Assembly: GCA_013416795.1 (NCBI GenBank)
Contig: RQSC01000031.1
Location: 409,466-420,055, forward strand
DNA length: 10,590 nt
Direction: 5' to 3'
Origin: Prasinococcaceae sp. CCMP 1430
Taxonomy: Eukaryota; Prasinodermophyta; Palmophyllophyceae; Prasinococcales; Prasinococcaceae
In this document: positions 1 to 7,440 of the stretch, piece after piece
How positions within the stretch are numbered: position 1 is the stretch's first letter
How the letters are laid out: every line of letters starts with the position of its first letter
The notes under the pieces: model-generated
Told to the model about the DNA's origin: nothing
Database searches by the model: none
The model's input: the letters and a program-made list of their open reading frames with translations, nothing else
Program-made: the position numbers and the translations under genes

Positions 1-456
1 ACACGGTAGAGGCACAGAGACAGAGGGCAGGGACGCACCTAGCGGGGAGCACGGGTTGGACACCATCGCGCCGAGGCGTCCCTCCTCTTCCCCGACCCCT
101 TTCTCCCCCTTTCTCCGCCTCGCCCCCCTCCTTCCGCGACCCTCCCCCCGCGGGCGCCCGCGCGCGCCGCGCGCGCGCGCTGTGGCGCTGCTGGCAAGGC
201 ACAGGCACACTCAATGTAATTTGACCTGTCAGTGGCAGCGGTGCGTTGCTGGCATTGAAATTCGTATGGGCCATCAGAACGCATTCGGAACCGCCGAGGC
301 GTGGGTGCGGCCGCGGCGACGCGGAAGGCTCCTCGTGGGGGGTGTTGAGAATTCACGTCCATATCTAGGGCGGCGGCCAAATAGGCCGCCACTTGGGTGG
401 CGTCCTTCTGGATGATGCTCGTACCGGTAGCCGTCTTCACGGACGTCGACCCGTCC
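1..456. other. low-complexity flank without a recognisable complete gene
   Basis: No complete gene is visible here. Positions 80-149 are almost pure pyrimidine on the + strand (63 of 70 bases), followed at about 151-183 by runs of alternating C and G. On the minus strand one frame stays open through about 370-520 in continuation of the retroelement frame (see findings), with no family I recognise. The remainder is GC-rich filler in which open frames arise by base composition alone. Confidence 0.5.
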
Positions 457-1161
457 TTAGGCTTGCGCTGCGCGGCGATGCACGCGACGGCCGCGGCGAG
501 GCGCGCGAGAGAAGCTAATCGTGCGCTTGTGTCGCACCAGGATGGCCTCGGTCGCGAAGCCATAGTTGGTTCCGAAGCAAGCGTGTGAGCGGCGCACCAG
601 CTTGCGCCCATCGTAGCACAACCCTTGCAGATCGTGAGGCAGTCGGCCTTGCTCCTCGCTCCGCGGCACAAGGTCCGCCATGTCTTTCAGCATCCACAGC
701 AACTGTCCATTGTCTGCGCGCTTGGCGGCGCGCACCTCGAGCTCCGCCATCATGGCGGGACTGGGAGACGTCAGGGCCCCCAGTACGCCCACCACCGCCT
801 GGTTGTCCTCGAAGTGCCGCACCACCTGCGCCCTGAGACGTGATGCGAGGCACTCCATCGCCTGCGTCACCGCCCGCAGCTCCAAGGCGGTGATGTGCGA
901 CTCGCGTTCCTTCTGCGTCCACGTGCCCCGGGCCTCCGCAGCGTCTGGTTCGCCCGCTCCTACCACGCCGCCCCACGCGTACCCTGATGAGTCGGTGTGC
1001 AGTGTGACCGTCGGGACCAGTTGCCACAGCGGGCGCTCCATGGCCTCGTCGGGCAGGCGCGCCCACCACCTGAGGTCGGTCAGCGCCCCGTGACCGAGGC
1101 GCACATGCCCCCCCCCGCCCCGCAGCTCGCCCATGGCGTCGTATGCCAAAAAAAATCCCAA
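457..1161 (-). pseudogene. DIRS/tyrosine-recombinase-type retrotransposon fragment, RNase H domain (degenerate)
   Basis: The minus-strand frame carries an RNase H domain typical of retroelements of the DIRS group and relatives known from algal genomes. In order it shows a connector segment (residues about 18-35, HVRLGHGALTDLRWW), the first catalytic Asp in LHTDSSGYAWGG (D57), Glu in HITALELRAV (E94) and Asp in FEDNQAVV (D119). The family resemblance ends near residue 142 (about position 736). The usual C-terminal stretch with the fourth acidic residue (AD.LSR type) is not intact; only a vague resemblance at LVPRSEEQ remains. The rest of the frame to 457 is not recognised. No reverse transcriptase domain precedes it. 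The A8 run at 1148-1155, at the head of the frame, is a likely frameshift site. The frame begins without an ATG, so I read it as a dead 3' fragment rather than an expressed gene. The domain call is fairly sure; assignment to DIRS rather than another LTR-like order is tentative. Confidence 0.72.
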
Positions 1162-1267
1162 CCCGCATTCGAAGCCACCTCGCCGACGCGGCGCGGCCGT
1201 TCGACTCCATTCTTTCCCCCTCCCGCGCCATGTCAGCGGACCAGAATTCGCGCCTCGCTCCCGCGGT

Positions 1268-1302
1268 CGGGATTCTGCGCCGCGCAGGCGCGCGGAATCC
1301 CG
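1268..1302. repeat. inverted repeat with 8-bp arms
   Basis: CGGGATTC at 1268-1275 is the exact reverse complement of GAATCCCG at 1295-1302. The 19-nt spacer can itself pair in part (GCGCC with GGCGC), so the whole would fold into a bulged hairpin. It lies about 110 bp beyond the upstream edge of the RNase H frame. Its role is unknown. Confidence 0.7.
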
Positions 1303-1346
1303 TCCCGCTGGATGATGCCTGTTCTATGACCTTCGACGCCACCTAT

Positions 1347-1373
1347 GGATTCCATTTGATTCAAATGGGTTCC
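1347..1373. repeat. imperfect 13-bp palindrome around a single T
   Basis: The core CCATTTGA-T-TCAAATGG (1352-1368) is a perfect inverted repeat with a one-base centre at 1360. The symmetry extends to 13 bp per arm with two mismatches. It is AT-rich in an otherwise GC-rich stretch. It could be a protein-binding palindrome or a remnant of a mobile-element end; nothing in the window decides. Confidence 0.7.
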
Positions 1374-1756
1374 ACTGTTCGACGCGCGCGCGTTTTTTGG
1401 CGGGGAGTGCGCTGCGGCGCACCGCACTGCAGGTGCCACAGCGCGCGCGTGACGGTGTTGTGCCTCCCCACCCGGGCGCCGCGCCCCGTCCCGTGCTAGG
1501 AGCCGTCGCAGGGCATTGCCGAGCCTGGGAGAGGGGGTGGAGGCGGCAGGGGAGGCGGCGCGCGTGACCGCGCGCGCGCCCGCACGCGCGCGCGCTCGGG
1601 CTGGGCTGAGCGTGTGGCTGGGGGGGGGGCGTCTGCCCCGCCTGCCAGTGCTGCGCCTGCGGCCAGTGGGCGGGCGGGCAGGTGGGCGCACGTGGAGGTT
1701 TGCTTTGCGGTTGCGTCATTGAGGTGGGTGGTTGGGTGAGCGACGGGGTGGTCACC

Positions 1757-3161
1757 ATGATGTCGCGTGCGGCCGCTGCGGCCGCTCGCTCGACGCGGCG
1801 GCTGTTCGCCTCGGCGGCGTCCGCGCAGACCGCCGCGGCGACCGCTGAGGCGCCGGCGGCGCCGCGCACGAACCTCGTCGGCGCAATCAACGCCGCGATG
1901 GACTCTGTGCTCGAGTCGGACCCGACCGCGTGCGTCTTTGGGGAGGGTGCGTGCGCAGAGCCTGCTCCGAAGCGCATGGAGCGGTCCGCGGACGCGGGGC
2001 ACACGCGCCTTGAGATGCGCGCGGGCGGCGCACTCCCTGCGTGGCGCGGCCCCTGACGCGAGCGCGCCACTGCCCGCCCTGCGCGCGCGCGCGCGCGCAT
2101 GCGCTGCCGCCGCTCCGTCCGCAGACGTCGCGTTCGGCGGCGTCTTCCGGTGTACTGCAGGCCTCGGCGAGAAGTACGGCAGTGACCGCGTCTTCAACAC
2201 GCCGCTGTGCGAGCAGGGCATCGCTGGCTTTGGCGTGGGCCTCGCGGCGCAGGGGCACACCGCCATTGCTGAGATCCAATTCGCCGATTACATATTCCCT
2301 GCATTCGACCAGGTACGCGCGCGCGCGCCGCCACGCAGCAGCGCTGCCCTTGCCGTGCGGCGCTTGTGCGCAGTGCGGGCGCCGGTGCAGGTCGCGGCTG
2401 CTGGGTGTGGGTCACGCGCGCTGACTTGTAGTGCCCCGCGCGCGATCTCGCGACCGCAGCTGGTGAACGAGGCTGCCAAGTACCGCTACCGCTCCGGCGG
2501 ACAGTTCGACTGCGGCGGCCTGACGGTGCGCGCGCCGTGCGGCGCCGTTGGCCACGGCGGGCACTATCACTCGCAGTCGCCCGAGGCTTACTTCGCGCAC
2601 ACTCCCGGGCTCGTCGTCGTCATGCCGAGGGGACCGCGGGAGGCCAAGGGGTTGCTGCTCTCCAGCATCAGGAGTCGCGACCCCGTCATATTTTTGGAGC
2701 CTAAAGCGCTGTACCGCACGGCCGTCGACGAGGTGCCGGCGGAGGACTACGAGCTGCCCCTTGGCCAGGCAGACGTGGTGCGCTCGGGCGGCGACGTGAC
2801 CCTCGTGGGATGGGGTGCGCAGGTGCACGTGCTAACCGCCGCTGCCGAGAAGGCTCAAGCGGAGCTCGGCGTGGAGTGCGAGGTGATTGACCTGCGCACT
2901 CTGCTGCCATGGGACCGCGCCACGGTCGAGGCGTCCGCGTCCAAGACAGGCAGGCTCATCGTCAGCCACGAGGCGCCGATCACCGCGGGCCTTGGTGCGG
3001 AAATTGTCGCCCGCGTGGCGGATCGCTGCTTTCTGCGCATGGAGAGCCCGCCGCTGCGCGTGTGCGGCTACGACACGCCCTTCCCGCTCGTTCACGAGCC
3101 GTTCTATGTGCCGGACGAGCTGCGCGTGCTTGAGGCCATCAAGAGGTCGGTGCGCTTCTGA
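1757..3161 (+). CDS. BCKDHB: 2-oxoisovalerate dehydrogenase E1 beta subunit (branched-chain alpha-keto acid dehydrogenase), mitochondrial
   Basis: Beta subunit of the thiamine-diphosphate E1 enzyme that decarboxylates the 2-oxo acids of Val, Leu and Ile in the mitochondrial BCKDH complex; it pairs with E1 alpha, which is not in this window. Exons are 1757-1946, 2125-2312 and 2460-3161; both introns are GT-AG (GTGCGT...CCGCAG and GTACGC...CCGCAG). The product has 359 residues, close to the animal protein. Residues 1-35 form an Ala/Arg-rich presequence (RSTRRLF at 11-17). Then follow [14 protein letters not shown] (61-74), NTPLCEQGI (88-96), [14 protein letters not shown] (113-126), the pyrimidine-binding-domain segment [13 protein letters not shown] with its conserved His residues, and the C-terminal [16 protein letters not shown]. 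These signatures separate BCKDHB from pyruvate dehydrogenase beta. The start is the first ATG of the frame, in the context CACCATGATG; upstream the frame offers only non-ATG starts. It converges on the DUF2214 gene with a 121-bp gap. Confidence 0.95.
2313..2459 (+). other. BCKDHB intron 2, multiple of three and free of stops
   Basis: The donor CAG|GTACGC and acceptor CCGCAG|CTG join FDQ to LVNEAAKYR exactly as in the family. The intron is 147 nt (49 codons) and has no stop in the reading frame, so exon 2, the intron and exon 3 form one uninterrupted frame. Homologues have nothing between FDQ and the VNEAAKYR segment, which supports removal. Confidence 0.88.
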
Positions 3162-3282
3162 GCAGCGGTGATCAATCAATTTTTTACAGTTTCCAGTCCG
3201 CCGCTCGCGCGGCGGGCCGTCTCTTCGCATGCGTCAGGGAGAGCTCTCCGAGGCTGCGGGAGTGCGAACGCGTGCCCACACC
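3162..3282. terminator. convergent 3' spacer with a GC hairpin and a TGTAA motif
   Basis: This 121-bp gap between the stops of BCKDHB (+) and the DUF2214 gene (-) must serve both 3' ends. CCGCCGC (3198-3204) and GCGGCGG (3209-3215) form a perfect 7-bp stem with a TCGC loop. On the minus strand a TGTAA pentamer (complement of 3184-3188) sits about 95 nt past the DUF2214 stop beside a T6 run on the + strand; TGTAA is the polyadenylation signal known from volvocine green algae. Use as a 3'-end signal is inference. Confidence 0.4.
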
Positions 3283-4074
3283 TCAAGCCGAGACCTCGAC
3301 GTCCTCGCCAGGGACCTCGAAAGTGAGCGCCTCCTTGACGTACTTGACGCCCGCCCCCACCGAGCCCAACGCGACGAGGCCCGCGCCGATGTGCCAGTCA
3401 AAGCCGTCGTCATACGACACGCCGCGCGCCATGAGCGTCGCCACGAAAGGGATCGAGAAGAAGCCCGTGAGCTGCGCGACACGCAAGCGCAGGCGGAAGC
3501 CGCCGCACGCGTCAGTCCTCGGCGCAGGCTCGCGCGCGCCAGCGCCCGCGCGAGCGCGCAAAGCGTACCTCGGCGTTGATGATCTTCTTCATGCGGTTCG
3601 CGAGCTTCTCCCCGACCACCGGCGGCACGCCGTCGGCTTCGGTCATGGCAATCTGGCAGCGGATGATGTTGGCCGTGCAGAACAGGCTCGCCGAGCCCAC
3701 GACACCGAAGAGAAACATCTTCGTCCAGAAGAGGGGCTCATGCTGGTAGAAGTCCCACCCCTTGCCGTATTGCGTCACGCGCAGGTAGCCGGTGTACAGC
3801 ATCCCAATGCCGGCGATGCCATAGACAGAGTCGGCCACGAGGAGCGTGGTGAGGTCGTCCTTGGTGGGCTTGGCGCTCACGGTCAGGCGCTCCACCGTGA
3901 GGGACGCAATCATGAGCGTCAAGCACAGGAAGTGGCCTGCGTCGGGCGCGGGTTGAGGTGGGCGTGCGGCGCTCGCGTCAGAGGGCCGCTGCGGACGTCA
4001 CGCGCGGCGCCGCGCGCCGCGGCGGGCCGCACCGCGGCCGCCGCCGCGCGCGGCGCTGCCGCCGCGAACGCCAT
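3283..4074 (-). CDS. DUF2214-family integral membrane protein, probably organelle-targeted
   Basis: A small multi-pass membrane protein of the DUF2214 (COG3556) type, whose function is unknown. Exons on the minus strand are 4074-4002, 3936-3569 and 3471-3283; introns are 65 nt (GTGACG...ACGCAG) and 97 nt (GTACGC...GCGCAG, with a CTGAC branch-point-like site). The product has 209 residues. Residues 1-25 form an Ala/Arg-rich leader. Hydrophobic segments lie at about 26-45, 58-78, 96-116 and 148-164, with a weaker one at 173-192. The hallmark is YGKGWDFYQHEPLFWTK (81-97), matching the conserved KGW.YY.H.PLFW.K block of the family, plus the late ATLMARG motif (158-164). Bacterial relatives are of similar size minus the leader. 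The start is the only ATG at the head of the frame. TypA lies upstream on the same strand, 395 bp away. The first exon is short and its donor was chosen by phase, so the N-terminus is less certain. Confidence 0.85.
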
Positions 4075-4229
4075 GGCCCTCGTGGAGTCGAGAGGGGGGC
4101 GGTGGGGGCGGGGGAGGGGTGACGCGAGTGAGGGCCGCGGCGGGCGCCTGCTCAACGTGTGGCGCACCCACAGCGTGCACAGCCCTCACCTCAAACGGAT
4201 AACGCCGCTGCCGCTGCCTCCCCGCCCCA

Positions 4230-4241
4230 TTAGGGTTTAGG
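4230..4241 (-). promoter_or_regulatory. telo-box-like motif upstream of the DUF2214 gene
   Basis: Reads CCTAAACCCTAA on the minus strand, the strand of the gene, 156 nt upstream of the ATG. It contains AAACCCTAA, the telo-box described in plant promoters, and equals almost two units of the TTTAGGG telomere repeat. A regulatory role is inference; it could be an interstitial telomere scrap. Confidence 0.45.
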
Positions 4242-4400
4242 CGAATTCGAAGGAGCACCACACATCAGCATGATGGGAACCGCCTCGGCTGCAGCAGCGT
4301 GACGTGGATGTGCGTGCAACTGCCAACGCGTCGTATATCCAATGGGCTGTGGGGTCAAATTACAAAAAAAATGGTGGGCGCCGCGCGAGGCGGGGCCGCC

Positions 4401-4434
4401 GGGGGAAGGGTGTGTGTGGGGGGGGGAAAGGGGG
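4401..4434 (+). other. G-quadruplex-type motif just past the TypA stop codon
   Basis: Four guanine tracts of 5, 3, 9 and 5 bases are separated by loops of 2, 7 and 3 bases, satisfying the canonical G3+ N1-7 pattern. The G-rich strand is the + strand, the template strand of TypA, and the motif ends 35 bp from the TypA stop. The TypA transcript would be C-rich here. Confidence 0.7.
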
Positions 4435-4468
4435 CGTTTGAGGCGCCGGGGTCCGCAGCCGGCGGGCT

Positions 4469-6643
4469 CTAGCGCTTGCCCTTCTTGCCGTACATCTGCA
4501 TGTTCTTGGCGATGCGGATGGACTTCGGGGTCATCTCGACGAGCTCGTCGTCGCCGATGTACTCGATGGCGTCGTCGAGGCCCATCTCCTGGGGCTCCTT
4601 GAGGACCTGCGTGCTGTCCTTGTTGGCGCGCACGTTGGTCATGGCCTTCGCCTTGCACGGGTTGAGCTCGAGGTCGCCCGGGCGCTGGTGGATGCCGATG
4701 ACCATGCCCTGGTACGCCTCGACGCCCGGCTTGCAGAACATGACGCCGCGCTCCTGGCAGGACATGAGCGCGTAGCCCGTGACGGGGCCCTGCGCCATCG
4801 ACACCAGCGAGCCGTTGTCGCGCGTGGCGATGTCGCCGGCCAGCGGGCCGTACTCCGCGAAGTTCGTGTTGATGATGGCCGTGCCCTTGGTGGCCGTCAG
4901 CATGGCGTTGCGCGCGCCCAGCAGGCCGCGCGTGGGAATCTTGTACTTGACGATGGTGTTGCCGGCGGTCACCGCGGGCTCCATGGACTCCATGATGCCC
5001 TTCCGCGCGTTCAGGATGGAAACGGCGCCCGAGATGACGTCCTCGGGGGCCTCCACGACGCACTCGTCGTAGGGCTCCTCCTTGGCGCCGGTGTCCTCGT
5101 TCTCCTTGATGATGACCGTGGGCGGGCCAACCATGAACTCGTAGCCCTCGCGGCGCATCGTCTCAATCAGGATGGTGATGTGCAGCGCGCCACGGCCCGA
5201 CACCATGAAGGTGTCCGCGGTGTCGCCGGGCTCGACGCGCAGCGCGAGGTTGCGCTCCAGCTCGCGGTCGAGGCGGTCCTTGATGTTGCGCGTGGTGACG
5301 AACTTGCCCTCCTTGCCGGCGAAGGGCGACGTGTTCACGCTGAACGACATGCGCACAGTGGGCTCCTCCACCTCGATGGTGGGCAGCGGCACGCCGGCCT
5401 GGGAGCACATGATGGTCTCGCCGATCATGATGTCGGGGATGCCCGTGATGGCCACGATGTCGCCCGCGCCCGCGCCGTCGATGGGCGTGCGCACGAAGTC
5501 CTGGTAGGTGAAGACCTCGGCAATCTTGCCGGTGCGCGCCTCGCCGTCGGGCACGCCCACCTTCACCGACGCCCCCTTGGCGATGGAGCCCTGGTTGATG
5601 CGGCCCAGCGCGATGCGGCCCTTGAAGTCGTCGTAGTCCAGGTTGGTCACCAGCATCTGCAGCGGCGCCTGCGTGTCGACGACGGGAGCGGGGATCTCCG
5701 ACATGATGGTGTCGAACAGCGGCGTCAGGTCCTCGGCGAGCTCGTCGGGCTCCATGCCCGCGATGCCGTTGAAGCCGGACGCGTACACGATGGGGAAGTC
5801 GCACTGCTCGTCGCTGGCGCCCAGGTCGCAGAACAGCTGGAAGGCCTTGTCCACGACGACGTCGGGCTGCGCGGCGGGGCGGTCGATCTTGTTCACCACC
5901 AGCACCACCTTCTTGCCCAGCTCGAGCGCCTTCTGCAGCACGAAGCGCGTCTGCGGCATGGGGCCCTCGACGGAGTCCACCAGCAGCAGCACGCCGTCGA
6001 CCATGTTCAGGACGCGCTCCACCTCGCCACCGAAGTCAGCGTGACCGGGCGTGTCCACGATGTTGATCTGGAGGGGGCGACGCGCGAGTGCGCGGCCGGG
6101 CGCGTGGCGCGCGCGTCAGCGGCGTCCTGGCAGCCCCGCGCGCGCTTTGCCCCCTCCCCCTCCGCCTCGACCGACGCCACCGGGACACCTCGCCCGCGGG
6201 CCGGCCAGAGGCACACGGAGCACGCGAGCACACGGAGAGCGAGCGAGCGGGGGGATGGGTCGGGTTGGCGGGGGCCAGCGCCAGCAGCAGTGCGCACGAC
6301 GTGCGCGGGCGCGCTCCGCGCTCACCTTGGACCCCTTGTAGGAGACGGCGGTGTTCTTGGAGAGGATGGTGATGCCGCGCTCGCGCTCGAGGTCGTTGCT
6401 GTCCATGATGCGCTCCTGCACCTCCTGGTTGTCGCGGAAGACCTTGGACTGCGAAAGCATGGCATCGACCAGCGTGGTCTTACCGTGGTCGACGTGCGCA
6501 ATGATGGCCACCGAGCGCAGGTCGTCGCGCTCCTCGGTGCCCGCCGTCGTCGGCGCCGCCTCGGCGACGGCCGCGCGCGGCGCGCACCTCCACGGCGGCC
6601 GCACCGCCGCCGCCGCCCGCGACCTCGCGCACGTCGCCGCCAT
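4469..6643 (-). CDS. typA: TypA/BipA translational GTPase, organelle type
   Basis: A ribosome-associated GTPase of the EF-G/LepA superfamily; bacterial TypA (BipA) works in ribosome biogenesis and stress or cold growth, and eukaryotic copies act in plastids or mitochondria. Exons on the minus strand are 6643-6326 and 6067-4469; the single 258-nt intron is GTGAGC...CTCCAG and joins GSK to INIVDTPGH. The product has 638 residues against about 607 in E. coli, the excess being an N-terminal Ala/Arg leader (residues 1-40). GTPase motifs: G1 AHVDHGKT (49-56), G2 region RGITI (89-93), G3 DTPGH (111-115), G4 NKID (165-168). Later come the domain II and III blocks and the diagnostic [19 protein letters not shown] segment and C-terminal [18 protein letters not shown]. 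The start at 6643 has a strong context (A at -3, G at +4); an in-frame ATG at 6826 would add 61 residues. Plastid versus mitochondrion cannot be decided from the leader. Confidence 0.96.
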
Positions 6644-7219
6644 CTTTGACGAGAGGAGGGAGAGTGCGGTGGAAAAAAGCTGTCGGCCGCTCTGGGCCGC
6701 GCGCGTGAGAGGCGCAGCGTGCGCGCGCTCTGCCCGTCCACGCCCAGATGCTCTCTCTCTCGCGCAGCGCGGCCGCCGCGTGCCCGCGTCGCGCGCCGCA
6801 GCGGCGCACGACGACGGCGCCCCCATGGCGCCCCTTTTCGGTTTACCTCATATAGGGTCTGAAACACACCTACTCCCGAGGTGCGTTCGAACGCGTCCGC
6901 CCACCGAGGAGGTTTGGGTTTCGCGCGCGCGCCGGCGCTCGCGGCCCCCCCGAAACCCCCGCGCGCGGCCCGGCGCGTTTTCGCGGCCCGCGCGCGCCGA
7001 ATTGGCAAATTTGAGGTTTTGCGGTCTCATCACAGGGTTCGGTAAAATCGTTAAATAGATGCTATTTGACATTCACCTTGGGCGAAAGGGTTTGGGTTCG
7101 TGAGGGATCGGCGCGAACCCGCGGTGGAGCGCGCGCGCGAACGCGGCGCCGGCGGCCCCGGCGCCGCCGCGAGGGGCAGACACGTCGCCTCGTTAGCGAC
7201 GTGGGCCGCCGGCCGCACG

Positions 7220-7234
7220 TTTTTTTTTTTTTTT
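7220..7234 (+). repeat. T15 homopolymer
   Basis: Fifteen consecutive T, the longest homopolymer in the window, set in GC-rich DNA within the divergent spacer. It could be a poly(dA:dT) nucleosome-excluding promoter element or the tail of an old retroposed RNA inserted in the minus orientation. No retroposed body is recognisable next to it. Confidence 0.8.
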
Positions 7235-7396
7235 GGGCGCACGCCGCAGCACGTCACCACTGTATGCGTCAGCGAAGGCGGTGCTTCAACGCAGAAAATG
7301 CACCGAAAATCGCCTCGAAAAAAAGTGAAGGGCGCTCCTCATATGATACCATTGGGATGCCCTCGGAGCTTGTACACTGTGCTTGATCGAACGAAT

Positions 7397-7440
7397 AAAC
7401 CCTAATAAGATTATACCTAAATACTAACCCAAACCCTGAC
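7397..7440 (+). repeat. degenerate telomere-like tract (AAACCCTAA and variants)
   Basis: Within 44 nt there is an exact AAACCCTAA (7397-7405) followed by ACCTAAA, ACTAACCC and AAACCCTGA, all one or two changes from the CCCTAAA telomere unit. It lies about 220-260 bp upstream of the SagB-type start. It is either a cluster of telo-box promoter elements or an eroded interstitial telomere patch. Confidence 0.5.

Larger units (their letters stand above)
1162..1756. other. spacer upstream of BCKDHB
   Basis: No gene was recognised between the retroelement fragment and the BCKDHB start. The left half holds two inverted repeats (1268-1302 and 1347-1373), annotated separately. The right half (about 1500-1756) is very GC-rich with CG runs and a G10 run at 1620-1629, and should contain the promoter and 5' UTR of BCKDHB. 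I see no TATA box or telo-box here. Minus-strand frames through this part are Ala/Arg-rich and unrecognisable. Confidence 0.6.
4075..4468. other. spacer between TypA 3' end and DUF2214 start
   Basis: This 394-bp stretch separates two genes transcribed in the same direction (minus). The right part should hold the TypA 3' UTR: a four-tract G-rich motif at 4401-4434 (+ strand) and a minus-strand TGTAA (complement of 4360-4364) next to an A8 run, about 105 nt past the TypA stop. The left part should hold the DUF2214 promoter, with a telomere-like box at 4230-4241. No further gene was seen. Confidence 0.6.

Noticed and set aside
1324-2266. Two long minus-strand frames overlapping the BCKDHB 5' end
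   Set aside because: Ala/Arg/Pro-rich frames running across UTR, exon and intron alike, as expected from GC-rich DNA.
3272-4240. A 322-codon + strand frame opposite the DUF2214 gene
   Set aside because: Composition is biased and no family is recognisable; the minus strand gives a conserved membrane protein with proper splice sites.
4688-6649. A 653-codon open frame on the + strand opposite TypA
   Set aside because: It is the antisense shadow of the very GC-rich TypA gene: residues are mainly Ala, Arg, His, Asp, Val and Gly with no domain, while the minus strand gives an unambiguous GTPase.
6848-7072. A 74-codon minus-strand ORF with an ATG in the divergent spacer
   Set aside because: No similarity recognised, composition drifts to Arg/Gly in its second half, and such lengths are common by chance here.
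7240-7440. Possible small RNA or tRNA gene in the AT-richer part of the spacer
   Set aside because: No A/B box pair, no cloverleaf and no match to U-snRNA core words could be found by eye.
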